A DNA stretch of 64,000 nucleotides from Apostichopus japonicus (lineage: Eukaryota; Echinodermata; Holothuroidea; Aspidochirotida; Stichopodidae): NCBI RefSeq assembly GCF_037975245.1, contig NC_092578.1, forward strand, positions 16,686,821-16,750,820, given 5' to 3'. The notes beneath the pieces are model-generated. The model saw only the letters and a list, made by a program, of their open reading frames with translations. It did not search any database and was not told where the DNA came from. Every line of letters starts with the position of its first letter. Position 1 is the first letter of the stretch. This document shows positions 24,181-36,070 of the stretch, piece by piece. Both the position numbers and the translations under genes were made by a program.

Positions 24181-24403
24181 GGTTGTCTAAAGTTTCAATA
24201 TCTACATCCCCTTCATATATAACGAAAATAACATGATTTCCTTTTTGGACCTTCTCTGCCATTTTGCTGAGTCGAATCTGGTGAACTTTCAAGGGTTGTC
24301 TAAAGTTTCAATATCTACATCCCCTTCATATATATCGAAAATAACATGATTTCCTTTTTGGACCTTCTCTGCCATTTTGCTGAGTCGAATCTGGTGAACT
24401 TTC
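24181..24403. repeat. Tandem duplication, 113-bp unit, two copies
   Basis: ggttgtctaaagtttcaata begins at 24181 and again at 24294. The two copies are almost identical through 'ctggtgaactttc', differing at about one base (ataacg/atatcg). Confidence 0.95.
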
Positions 24404-24637
24404 GTTCTAATAATTGGGCGAATAGAGTGTGATATCTTTCATAGTGTTGTTTTGCCTATAGGCTAACAGCAAAGACAATATTTATACCGGGACCAGGAAA
24501 TGGGTAATTCTTTTTTGTATAGCACAAAACTTGTGTTCCCAAGGTCAATGGATCTAGAAAAGACATAAATGCTCGGGATTCACACACCCCCTCCCCCTCC
24601 CCACCCCCCAAAAAACCCCTAAAATACCAAGGGCTGG

Positions 24638-24700
24638 ATGGTTCAGTTGGTAGAAAACCAGATTTGTAATCCTCAGGTCCTGTTCTAGTCAAATCTAAAC
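24638..24700 (+). mobile_element. tRNA-like SINE fragment
   Basis: The stretch ggatggttcagttggtaga resembles an RNA polymerase III A box. About 35 bases later gttctagtcaaatct is a decayed B box (consensus GGTTCRANNCC). The spacing is tRNA-like, but the stems are broken, so this is a remnant and not a functional tRNA. Confidence 0.4.
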
Positions 24701-27622
24701 CTGTCGCACATTCAAAACTCGCTGACAATTTTCCCTGTCAGTTGTTTTTCGTTATCATTTGATTACGGATTTTTTTTCTCCTCCAGCAAAATTTCACACC
24801 CCATGAATGTCATCGAGATGTTACGAGATGCAACCCACTATGCTTCTTCGCAGATGCACTGAGAACGTTGTAAATTGAGTACGCCAGACGATGGGATATT
24901 TACGAAATCATGTGAAATGTTGATGTGAGATTTAATGATAGGGAATATTATGAATCTATTATCGTCAATATCTCACTCACTCTCTCTCTCAAGTTCGAGA
25001 GTCGTCCTACATGTGACGAGCGATTCATCTTCGGTGAGTATCCAATCTCATTTTGTTCCTTTCCGATGCCTTTGGGAGGAACTCACCAAACAGGCCGACA
25101 GATTGAAATCTGTGATTTTCATGAGTGACATGTGAACAGTATCTCGTTACTAATTCGAATGCAGAGCCGTGGTTTGATAGTCATTTAATTCCAAATGCCT
25201 ATCCACTGATTTATAGACCTTCAACCTACCCATAAAAACATCATTTTTTTTGGGGGGGGGGTTTTGGGGGGGCTTGGCGAGAAGCGAAGACATACGGTTG
25301 AATAACGAGGATGATACTTTCCTGGGGGAATGAAATAATTTTACAAAGTGCTCAAATGCTTTTCTTTGCTTCTTAGTTTCTTTCTTTTAGAGCAAAATCA
25401 CATATCTGAGTGACGTAATGGCCGCTGCGAGAGGACTCTATCGTTGATGGTGGGTAGATAATTGTTCTGGAATATCACTGAGTATGTTAAGAAATAAAGA
25501 CTTCTACTACACTGAGGGAAAGAATTGTGAGAACCCTTCAAGGACAGGTCCAGGGAGACCCCCCCCCCAACAAAAATAAATACATAAATTCAATTAGGTT
25601 TATTATAACATACAACAATTGAATTTGCCTTCAAGAACATCCTTTCTATTAATCTTTTCAACTATTTTACTGGGTCAATGATCTACAAGGTTTGGACCAA
25701 TTGAAGAAGCCTACCTGTACATCCAAAGTCAGAAAGCAGAACTTTGCTTATATGCAAATCACGATGTGTTTGTCTAAAATTTGTCTCTCTTTCGGCAAGA
25801 CTGCACAGGTGGAACCTTCTTGAATTAGTCAATCCCCCGGGGGCGGGGGTGTCTCTATGCAAGTTCACTAGGCGGTGTGTTCGCACAGAGTCGATAGAGC
25901 CTGGATTGCGTGCTAAGGTTGATTCAGAAATCAGTAATAAAATGGTACAGATCGTTCACATTAGAACCTATACAAATTTTCTATTGAAAATCTGGATATC
26001 CGGCATTTGCTATGTGACCCACTACTTTTGCTGGGGATTTCAGTCAAAATCCAATCAGATACACTCGAGAAAGCGACAGCTATTGGATGAGTTTTGAGGA
26101 GTTCTCTGTTTCTGTTTTAGAAATATCAGTATTTAACTAAACAAAGAATTCTTTTTTCTGACTATAGATGGGTTCAAAACAATTTCAGTTTGAAGGGCAA
26201 TTCAATATTACATCACGCCAAAAATATCCCTTTTGGGGGTTTTCCGCCGACGACAAACATTATTACGAGGATAAATAATAACTACCCAGGGAGGAAGTTG
26301 TCATTTTTGGATAAACCTCACTAACCTTCTTACATCTTTTGAAACCACAAAGTCTGTTGTCCAAGAGAGACAAACTTAATATAATGGACCAGAGTCTGGA
26401 AGGATGTTTACTTTAAGGAACTAGTCTTTGCACGAGGAAAGGAAAGCTTAAAAGGCAGAAATTTACACCTCTTATTATAATTACTAAAAAAAAAATCCGG
26501 ACCTTGACAAAGGAAAGTATTTTTTGTTGATGTTTTATTGTCCTGCATCCTTTTATTGTTGAATTATCCTTGAAACCTGATGCAATGCTAACTTAGCAGT
26601 TAATTGCTCTCAAGAGTAGAAAAATATTAGTAGAAATTTAGAGAAATATTACTTTCCTCTTTGGATATACTGTACGATTGAAATATTAAAAAAAAGAAAA
26701 AAAAAGACATTTGCAGCTTTCATGGCCCACAATGTCATTCACTCTACTGTTGCCAGATGCATTCACAAAATACCACCCATTTTTTAATTTTTTTAAAAAT
26801 TTATTTATTTTTTAAAATTTATTTAAAATTTGCTTATTTATTTATTATTTTCTTAAATATCTGTGCCAAACAATAAACGTTATGAGAATGTGGGTTTGAC
26901 CTAAAAGATGCAGACAATTTTTCAGTAAATTTGCAAGTATATCAACTTCAGTAACTGGGAAAATCCCTTTTAAACCATCAGATTCTTCTGCGAGGTAACA
27001 TCAGGTCACATCTTAATTAAGAACAGACTCATAGCAGACCTGTAGTAGTGAACATTCTCTTTACATCTCAGGTACCCAGTCGCACTATGCATTCATACAC
27101 ATTGTTGTTATATGTATCACGCAATACGAATGTTCACAGCTTGACTAGACGACGACGGACGAACGAACGGAGGTCAAATTTATCAAGAGCGTGTGACAAT
27201 GTCACCGGCCTAGACTATGTGTTACTTCTTTGAACCACAGGCTGGGATTTCTTCTGACATTAAAGCTTCTTCGGGGAGCCTTTAAGGTCAGAAGCATCTC
27301 CAAAGAGGAAGAAGGGATACAGATTAATAATCATGTGTGATAATAATGTGAGTATGACTATATAATAACTGCATAAGACTCAGAGGCATTACATCTTCAG
27401 TTCTGTATATCACAGAAAAAATTACTGCCAGCAATATTAAAATATAAAAAAAAAACCAAAACAAAACAACAACATTAAAGGGATGTTCCAGTGGTGCTTG
27501 CTCACCACATATTGACCGCCTGTCCAGTTTGCTAAAACATCACATGCCGTTTAAATAATTGACGGTGCACCCTCCAAGGTTCTCTTCCATAATATATGTT
27601 CCATAATATCTGTTTTTATTAC

Positions 27623-27854
27623 CTTTGATGTCTTTGTTATCGCCGTTCCCAGCTGAGCTTGACCTGCTGGAGGGTCTGGACCCGCCGTCTAAAGGGGGGG
27701 AAGACGGTGAAACAGAGTGACTCCTGCTGGTGCTCTCGTTGCCCCCATCACTGTTGCTGCTGTCCTCCTGGTTATCCCTGGGAGTCTGCGTGTCGATGCT
27801 CCTCATCGTGGACACGCCAGGTACCGGTGCTCGATGTCCATCCATCTCGCCGAC
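27623..27854 (-). CDS. FAM117/GLCCI1-family protein, internal exon (DGHRAP / SIDTQTP block)
   Basis: The acceptor, cgccag at 27855, lies behind a pyrimidine-rich stretch. The donor is AAAG|gtaata at 27622. The exon is 232 bp, enters in phase 0 and leaves after one base. It encodes residues 196-272. It starts VGEMDGHRAPVPG, matching the family DIPDGHRAP block, then MRSIDTQTPRD, matching the family RSIDTQTP block, then a Ser-rich low-complexity run (SRSHSVSPSSPP). TQT is a known anchor for the dynein light chain LC8 (DYNLL), so this is a likely docking site. The Ser-rich part is probably disordered and phosphorylated (inference). Reading past the donor gives an early stop. Confidence 0.94.
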
Positions 27855-27895
27855 CTGGCGGGAGAGAGAGATAGAGGGAGAGAGATTTACGATTC

Positions 27896-27995
27896 GTCGT
27901 CACGTCACAGGGTCATTTACGTCGTCACGTCACAGGGTCATTTACGTCGTCACATCACAGGGTCATTTACGTCGTCACATCACAGGGTCATTTAC
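27896..27995. repeat. 25-bp tandem repeat, four copies, beside a splice acceptor
   Basis: The unit gtcgtcacgtcacagggtcatttac occurs exactly four times; the last two have 'cacatcac' in place of 'cacgtcac'. The complement of the first two units holds TGACGTGACG, close to a CRE half-site pair. The array lies 41 bp upstream, in transcript sense, of the acceptor at 27855. Confidence 0.97.
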
Positions 27996-30682
27996 GAGGA
28001 TGGCAAAGGTAGAGACATCGGCTATGAAATTTTGACTTCAGTTTACATTTTATTGATTTCATCAGAAATAATCAGAGCCACAAAACAAAGGGCTCTGTTA
28101 ATGACCGAAAAAGAACTTGTCACAAATTTGACACATTTCAGGAGAGTGGAAATAAGGCAGGCTGCAAACGATAGGAAATAAAACTTTTCCCAAAGATTTA
28201 ATTTTCATGGCAACTTGTTGTCTCTTCAGTAATTCATTATCTTGGGCTGGGAGGGGAGGGGAGGGAGTGTAAATTTCAAGTTATTTGCCACATTTAACTT
28301 ATAACACACACCAGAGACAAAGCTTTGCACAGCTTCTTACGTTCGAGCACCAAATTCAGGCAAATTAGCACTTAATTGTTAGACTGAATCAGAATTTCTA
28401 TAGAGAATCAGAATGAATATGTAATTACTTTATTATTTGATATTACAATTTAAATCACCTTGTCCTTTGTTTTCTAATTAATATTTTCTTATTACGTCAG
28501 AAGCAACTGGGAAACTTCTCAAGATTATTCTTTTTCTAACGTTTTACTCTTCATTATCCGAATAAAGTCAGACTAATCAAGAAAAAAAATTATCATTTGA
28601 AATGAACTGGGATTTTAACAGCAAATAGCTGAAAACTTAATAACCTTCAAATTTTGATTAACATTCGATCTCAACCAGTTGCTTTACTCCCATCCCCTAC
28701 CCCAGTTCCAAAATAACAATATTTTCAGCTTAACTAAAGGGCAGAGATCAAGAGGGCAAACTTTACAGTTTATGTGGAATGTAGTAAATGATCTAAATAA
28801 GAATTCTGTCTTTTAATATGCTATCCGGGAAAGACATTTAAAGTTGGTAATTTCATAACCGAATATCATGCTTTTCATTAAAACATGTATTATCCTGCCA
28901 TATCAAATTCTCTCTCTCACAGTTATATCCTGGACGAAACTTTGAATAATAAACAGTTTCACTTGCAACACTGAGCAGCATTTTGCATTTAGTCTGTAAC
29001 ATTACCAAAATCTACCAAATATCACTCGAAAATAAATTGCAATTATTCGTAAAGAAAATAGCAAACTTCTGGGTTGTTGTTTTATCACAATGTGAAGGTA
29101 TAACCAACAAGTCACTCATGAATTAGCTGATTCTCAATGTTTTGTTACCTGGACACATTGTTTTATCAGTATTAATCAAACAATTTAAACACAAATTTGA
29201 AAAACAATTTTTGTCACGATTTCAAATGAAACATGTATAGTCAAACAAACATTAACAACATTATTTTAGGACTTCAGTTTATAAAAAAATAAATAAAATT
29301 TGGTATCAAATATTATTGCTTTCACAACTCTTTCATTATCAAGCTAAATATTGACCACCTTTTCAAGTTCCATGCGGAAATATTGTCCGACCAACTTTGA
29401 TGCAATATTTTCCAATTTTTACTTTGCAACAAACTTGTAACTTGTATGACTAATATCAAAGTTCCTTGTGCCATTTTGGTGGATTAGTTCGACAGATTTT
29501 GCCTTCTAATAATTTTTACTCTCCTGTAAATATATAAAGATATATATAGTCCAGTAGATATATATATTCAGTCCCTCATATTGGTGACAAATTTAACAAA
29601 AACTACACCTGTGACTAACAACATCAGACACAAAAACGTGAAATGTCCTCGTCCCTATCCCTACTTGCCTGTATTAGAAATTGTTGATGTATTCCATCAA
29701 ATTATCTATTCATGAAATTGCATTGTTTGTGTTTGCAAGCACCCTCAGGGGAAGTAAGGGAGGTGGGGGGGGGGGGAGAGAGAGAGAACCGCATCTCCTT
29801 GCTATGTAAATCCATATGTCTAGAGGCGAGATATAGAAACTGAAATGCAACTGCATTTTTGATAAAGTGAACACAGGGTTTTAGACTAGGTAAAATAAAA
29901 AAATTCTGAATAACAACTTCATTATCTGCATATCTGAATGAGGAAGTATCTGACAAATTTTTTTCCTTCACTGACTTCATTTTTTTCCCACAGAAATTTT
30001 CTGGAGGCGTATATCATATTTTTCAGGAAATTGAATGGAGAGAGAAAAAATAACAGCAGACTTATCATTTTTCATATTGATCGAAATTTGTGAGAAAATT
30101 TAGAATTTAAAGAACATGGCCTTCCCCATGCTCCGACATGAAGCACTTCCATCACTGCTGACCACCCAATACCCCCCCTTTTCCTCCTTCTCTTCCTCTC
30201 TCCCCCTCTGTACCACTTCTCCCCCTCCCTACTCCCAGCTACATTTTCTGTTTTCCTCTTGTATGATAGATCCTATACTTTCCTTTATGCAAAGTAAGCA
30301 ATGCTACGTACATCTGTTATGAAAAGTGTTGTATAGTTTAGCAAAGTCGATCTTAGGCTTCTAAGAGCAATGTCAAATTTTGAAAATAAACTGAATACAT
30401 CCCCAAGGTTTTTTAATAGGTGATCAGTATCTGGCCCAAAATATGCTAGATAGTCAAAGAATGGTCACTGATTCTCCAACCTCAACAAGCAGCTCAATAC
30501 CAGCCTCAAATTATTTCTTTTCCACGCTGAGAACAATTAATTTTTTAAATGTTACCTTCTCTGGAAGTTTGGAAATAATTGGCAGACCCCATACCACTGG
30601 CAACATACTTTACAAATGGTTTTAACAAGTATTAGCCTAAGCTAAGCTTTTTTTGGGGGGAGCATGGGGGGGGGGAGGTAAT

Positions 30683-30960
30683 ACAGATGATCTTTAAAAG
30701 CATGTGGTCATGTAACATCAATGCACAAGAAACTAAAGAACACACACTGTATTGCTGGAGCGTTACTTGGACAGAAATTATGTCGTAAATTGCAAAGCTA
30801 GCAACTAGGAGGTGGGGGGGGGGTGGCATTACAGATGATCTTTAAAAGCATGTGGTCATGTGACATTCATGCACTAGAAACTAAAGAAAACACGCTGTAT
30901 TGTTCGAGCGTTATACTTAAAACAGAAATTACACCGTAAATTGCAAATCTAGCTGCCGCT
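30683..30960. repeat. Direct duplication, about 148-bp unit, two diverged copies
   Basis: acagatgatctttaaaagca starts at 30683 and at 30831. Both copies then run through 'cacgctgtattg / cacactgtattg' to 'gtaaattgcaaa.ctagc', at roughly 85-90% identity by eye, each preceded by a poly-G tract. Confidence 0.9.
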
Positions 30961-31008
30961 TTTGAGCTACTGTCTAACGTGTCTAGCAGAATGCTGTTCT
31001 TTGCTTAC

Positions 31009-31329
31009 TCCGTCGTCAGTCTCTCTGTCTAGTCCCTTCAGGACGAGTTTCTCGATCTCCTGGTTCAGCCCCTCCACGGACCCTCGTATCCTCGGAGGCG
31101 GTGGTTTCAGCGATGAGGATGCGGTGGGAATGTTTATAGCTGAGGAGGACCTTGTATTCATTGGACCTGAGTGGGACCCCCCTGCCGAGTGGGACCCCCC
31201 CAAGGGGGACGGGCTCGGAGGTGCCTGGTAGCCGGGGATGGTAGAATGGTAGCCCTGCACGGGCGAGGCTCTCTGATTGGAATTGGACGACTGGCGACTG
31301 CCCTGTTTCCGTAGCTGCTGGCGGTATTT
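31009..31329 (-). CDS. FAM117/GLCCI1-family protein, internal exon (SVEGLNQEIEKL block)
   Basis: The acceptor is tttctcccag at 31330 and the donor GGA|gtaagc at 31008. The exon is 321 bp and phase 0 at both ends. It encodes residues 89-195. It starts KYRQQLRKQGSRQSS, matching the family LRQQLQRSKQSSR basic, probably helical stretch. A Pro/Ser/Gly-rich linker with GGSHSAGGSHS follows, then PPRIRGSVEGLNQEIEKLV, which matches the family block SVEGLNQEIERI. The rest (KGLDRETDDG) leads into the DGHRAP exon. Because length and phases are symmetric, skipping this exon would keep the frame. Translation past the donor loses similarity. Confidence 0.95.
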
Positions 31330-31804
31330 CTGGGAGAAAAGAGATTTGAAAGAAAGTCAGTCGTTTCCATCTCGCTTACATGGTCAAATTCTTTCAAAAC
31401 ATAATCGGTATGATATTAAAACAAGTTTTCAAGACACAAATATGGTCCTATTTCTATAAGTATTTCTTCTCCTCCCGTTGTCATCCACTACCATCTTGAG
31501 AACACTTCCCACGGCAACATGTACTTCGCACCTTCGTTTATGGTACTAGTTCTTAAAAATGTTATTGTTTTTTATTCTTTTCTATATAGCCCAAGTAGTT
31601 TACCAGAGAATCCATATGTCTGATATTCTGTGTATTTCATATGGTACAATTTCTCTACTAAATTAATATTCAAATTAAAGTAAAGTGGCCTCATTTTTCA
31701 AGATGTTATCTGCAGAATCAGTAGTTTTACTCCCCCCCACCCCCTCCCTCCCCCCTTCCCAGTTCTGTGGTCCTCCTGTCTTATTATTTTTTCAATCCAC
31801 TCAC
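31330..31804 (-). other. Short intron of the FAM117/GLCCI1-like gene (475 bp)
   Basis: Begins with donor gtgag at 31804 and ends with tctcccag. Has a C-rich run near 31731-31760. Nothing else seen. Confidence 0.85.
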
Positions 31805-31879
31805 CTCTTTAAGGTTATCTGCACTACCCAAGGACGATGACCTTTTGTGAGATACCCACGATCTGTCTGGATCCTCTGT
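31805..31879 (-). CDS. FAM117/GLCCI1-family protein, 75-bp internal exon (KRSSSLGSADNLKE block)
   Basis: The acceptor is cttccgcag at 31880 and the donor GAG|gtgagt at 31804. The exon is exactly 25 codons, phase 0 at both ends. It encodes residues 64-88. It reads TEDPDRSWVS then HKRSSSLGSADNLKE, matching the vertebrate pattern TQTxxxWAEE...HKRSASWGSxDQLKE. Its first Thr completes a TQT motif begun by the STQ that ends the upstream exon. KRSSS is a basophilic kinase type site and could bind 14-3-3 when phosphorylated (inference). The exon is too short to find from open-frame length alone. It rests on its motif and exact splice phases. Confidence 0.93.
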
Positions 31880-33569
31880 CTGCGGAAGGAGAAAAAAAAA
31901 ATAGAGAAATTGACAAAACCTTGAGCACTTTGAAGACAGGAAGACACTGAATACATTAGGAATGCTGCTAACAGGTTAAAAACATTCCCCGTGTTTAAGT
32001 GATATACACATGAACGCCTGTATGTGTGATTGTTAACATTAAAAGGATGGGTGTCAGGCAGCCTTGATCCTATCACAAAGAAAAGTATTCAGCCCAGATA
32101 ACACAAGACACACATCCCAGATACATAAGATTGAATAGCAGAGCCTCCGACTCTATGACTAGTTTTGAGATTCTCTCTCTAACTTGAGTTATATTCCATG
32201 TACAGACATTTCTAGTACATTAGCTTAGTAATGTTCACATGCCACACCTACTCACATATGTACAGGCACACGCACAAAGAAAGAAAACATATTAAATGTT
32301 TATTAACTATGTTTTGAAGTACATTTTGTGCAGAGACCCAACAAGCCCACACAATGTCTGTTTATAGATTTGTAATGATGTATCAGAAACCTTGCCAGTA
32401 TTTGTAACCCATAAAATTATCCAAACTTTCGAGAATTTTGACACATCAGGAGATTAAAATTCACAACAATGTCACATACAGTACAATACCAATGAAAATT
32501 CATGTACAAGTCTTATTGGCTATACAAGATATTATCATTGGTGAATAAGTAGAAATGGTTGAGAGCAGTTTGGGTCATATATGGCTATAGGAAAGGTCTA
32601 ACACCCCCTTCCCCCCTCTTCTCTGTTTTAATGGTACATTTCAATGTAAGTTTCACCACATACATGACAAATAGGAGCCTACTCATATGCAAATAATATG
32701 CTAGCATTTTGAACCATTTTAGAGCGAAATATTTCTGGCTCGATTTCAAGTTACGTTACATCCCAATCGTCAACCCGAAGGTCGACATCAAAAGCTGGCA
32801 AAGGGAACAGTTAACGTTTAACGTAGCATGAGTTCTGAGGCTTATCAGCTTAATTCTTCCTTTATTACGGAAAATAGGGATGCCTTTATACCTCTGCAAT
32901 TTGATAGTAATTTGCCCATGTATGCATATAACGCATATAGCCTTTTGCTATGCAATATACTGTACCATACAAAATTATTCCCTGCTAGCTAATAAAGCTG
33001 TGCATTTGATCATTCTTTCATAGGTCTTACAAAGTCCCTCGTCCCTGCCAATGATGTACAATCCCTATTTAACTCCTGAGGTGCTCTGGAAGTAACGGAC
33101 ATGTATATGGAAAATTTCTTGACTTGTGAGCTAGCCATTGACAATTTGACAGATGGGACAAAATCAATAAGGGGAAATGTGACATGCAAACCCCTTCCAC
33201 AGGATACAATTTAAAATCTGTCAATATTAAAGACATTTCCGTCCCACCCCCTTTGTTACTGTCGATTCTATTTCCGAGAATATTGTTATTTCAGAGCGAG
33301 TGAGTTGTAAAGAAAGGAAGTGGAAGCCGCCATGTTTTTTAATTAAATGGCACAAGCTGTTTGTCACCTTCGATGATAATTGTAAAAACTCCCGGCACAA
33401 TTATCTAATCCAACCTGTAAATGAGCAGAGCCTGTTCTTTATCCAAACAGATTGATACCATTTTCATTGTTTCAACTGTGCATGTACACAGTCATTCTGG
33501 GATTGGTTCAATATTACAAAACGCACGCAAATGCACGCACGCAGGTATTATGTAATGTTTAAACATACA

Positions 33570-33981
33570 CATAGGCGTAGGAGCCCAATTTGATTTGGGG
33601 GGGCTGTAACGACTTGCCCAAAAAAAAAACCAAAATATTTTGCGCCCCCTGCGCGCGTTCAACTTCAACATGTTAATGTGCATATCATATAGGCATGCAT
33701 CATATAGGCATCATATAGGCATGCATCGGTTATTAAATCGCATGCCAATAACATACAATCATTTGCCTTCTTATTACCCTTCCATATTGGTTATAATTAT
33801 TGGGGAAGTCGTTACAATAATAATGATCATAATAATATCAGTTTAACCATTGAAAAACACATTGCAAATTATTTTTCTTTCAGTAGGTGCCCGAAAAATT
33901 CTCAGCATATTGCCCAAATTTTCACAACCTTTTTTTGGTTGGGGGGAGGGAGGCTGCAGCCCCCTGCCTCCTATGCCTATG
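33570..33981. mobile_element. Non-autonomous hAT-like DNA transposon (MITE)
   Basis: The element is 412 bp. Its termini are CATAGGCGTAGG and, by complement, CATAGGCATAGG (11 of 12). They are flanked by a perfect 8-bp target duplication, aacataca (33562-33569 and 33982-33989). The termini and the G/C-tract-flanked interior resemble the element at 4412-4778, so the two belong to one or related families. No transposase frame is present. A small CATATAGG repeat lies inside at about 33685-33726. Confidence 0.85.
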
Positions 33982-34737
33982 AACATACATAACTTTCAGT
34001 ACTACAGTGTACTGAAGGAAAACACAGTCAATGAAAAGTATCAGAATTATTTCAATATAATGTAGGGATGTGAGTGTCTTTCAAGTGTAGTTACTACATA
34101 TAATTTCTCTGGTACTGGACAAATTCCAAAAATGGGGAAATATTTTTACCAAACAGGCAACAGTGAAAAATTGATACACAAATGCCAAGATGCATAGCAG
34201 GGTTATTTTTATTATCATACAGTATATCCCTTAATATAACTAGAGACACGAAAGCAGGAAAATAAACTTGACCGTCCATGATTTTGAAATTTTATTGACC
34301 ACAGCCACTTTCAGGAACATGCATGGACCATTTTCAGGCACACCTGGGCTTTCACAATGTAGTTTATTAAACAGAGTTCCTCTCCGTTTACTGTACATAT
34401 GTATATAGGTATTTTCCTGTGTGTTCTGAGCCTTACAAAAAATGTTCCACTCATCCACCCACACCCAACCCCCGTTCATAACTCTCTCACTGTATTACTC
34501 TCTAATATATTACCAACATACATGCAAAATTTGCTGTTGACTTCGTCCTACACCGCAGGTATCAGACGTGAGTCAAATAGCATGATGAAAATGTGTCCCA
34601 TTAAGAACATGAATGTCTACAGTGAACAGCATAAATTATAATTTTGAACAAAACTCGAAGGCAATTTAAAGGTCTGTTTCGTTGCTATTATAGTACACTC
34701 CCATGGAACTATCCTGCACATTGCAAAAACCAAAGGA

Positions 34738-34801
34738 ATGGGAGAGGGGGAGAGAGGGAGAGGGGGAGAGAGGGAGAGGGGGAGATGGGGAGAGGGGGGG
34801 G
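34738..34801. repeat. Purine-rich (GGGAGA)n-type microsatellite
   Basis: Repeating gagagggag and gagaggggga blocks over about 60 bp give a strongly G-rich plus strand. Confidence 0.9.
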
Positions 34802-35764
34802 TTGGGATATCTATAATCAACTAGCTGGCAAAACAATGTCAACTACAGATGATTTTTTTCTTCAAATTCAACCTGACAGACCTATGCATGTTTCAGCCTT
34901 TAAAGAACTCACTGTTCATTAACACAAGGTTGTTATAACACATATCTCTAACAGGTGATATTATCTGCTGTCTGCTGAATATTTTACACGATTGAGAGCA
35001 ATATTCCCCTAAACACCACAAGGTTTTCTCAGAAACCTTTGCCTTGATCGAAAACGAAAGGATGCTGTCGTCAAAACGTGGTTCCCAACAATGCAAGACT
35101 GGCATGCATGTTTCTCCTTTCTCTAGTCAATATCTCTTTCTATTTCTCTTTCCTTCTTTCTTCCTGCCTGCATCATCTTCATTTTATTATCTCTATTTCC
35201 CCCCCCCCCCTCTCTCTCTCTCTTTCTTTAAGAAGAGGCAGGACGTGACTGCAGAGGATGTGAGGACTAAATTATAGCAGTCACAATTTTGAGATCCATT
35301 GAGAGATGTTCCCTAAAGCAGTGTATTAATTGCTCAAGTGTGAACAGGCAGGAGGAGAGAATAAGACCTCACATGAATTACAGAGTTGAAGAAAACCTAC
35401 GTGGCAACTCACGTACGCACATTACAAGACAAGAAAGGAAAAAACAACCTCTTCAATTCGTCAGACTATCTAGATATACATCGACACTTGTTGCTTAAAG
35501 ACTGGATACAAAGGTTTATATTTCTGTTTATGTTTTCATATGCTGACTTTAATTTTTTTTTTGTAGTTTTGTTATTGAGATATAATTTTACAGAAACAAA
35601 ATGACTCTTTCCTCTTCCTTTTCTTTCAAATTCTTCAAATTTAAAAAAAAAATGTGATGATCAAAAATCATTGGTGATAAGTATCCCGAAATGTGTTAGG
35701 TTTGGCTATTTCTGAGCGATGACCTTACCTGTCTCTTCACAACCTCAGCACTCTCGCTATAAGG

Positions 35765-36070
35765 CAGGGTTTCCCTAAATTTATCCCCCACGAACCCCCT
35801 GTGGATGCCAGAGTTGTCCACGAACCCCGAACTTTTTGAGACACGATCTGAGTCATTATGATACTATAATACGCATTACAGTGTTTCGTAAAAGATCAAG
35901 TACATAGTGTAATATTGTAGACTTTTGTACATTACTAAATTATATGATATATCAGATTTTACTTCAACAAAAAGTACTCTAGTTTAGACTTTTAGAAACG
36001 TCTCACAAACCCCCTGGGAAGGACTCAACCACCCCCTGGGGGTTCATGCACCCCAGTTAGGGAACCCCTG
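35765..36070. mobile_element. Non-autonomous hAT-like element (MITE) with CAGGGTTTCCC termini
   Basis: The left end CAGGGTTTCCCTAA and the complement of the right end CAGGGGTTCCCTAA match at 13 of 14 bases. The 306-bp element also has subterminal inverted similarity (acgaaccccctg and the cccctgggggttcatg side). The presumed 8-bp target duplication is ctataagg / ctctaaag (6 of 8), consistent with an old hAT insertion. No coding capacity. Confidence 0.78.

Larger units (their letters stand above)
23692..27622 (-). other. Intron of the FAM117/GLCCI1-like gene (3.9 kb)
   Basis: Contains the 113-bp tandem duplication at 24181-24403, a tRNA-like SINE fragment near 24638-24700, a poly-G tract near 25252-25272 and A/T-rich runs near 26780-26850. 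Open frames here have no family motif. Confidence 0.72.
27855..31008 (-). other. Intron of the FAM117/GLCCI1-like gene (3.15 kb)
   Basis: Begins with donor gtaagc just after the exon ending at 31009. Contains the 148-bp duplication at 30683-30960 close to that exon and the 25-bp repeat at 27896-27995 close to the next exon. The rest is AT-rich with no gene seen. Confidence 0.75.

Noticed and set aside
24638-24700. Functional tRNA gene
   Set aside because: Acceptor and TPsiC stems do not pair; only box-like words remain.
27896-27995. CRISPR-like direct repeats
   Set aside because: The 25-bp units abut with no spacers; it is an intronic tandem repeat.
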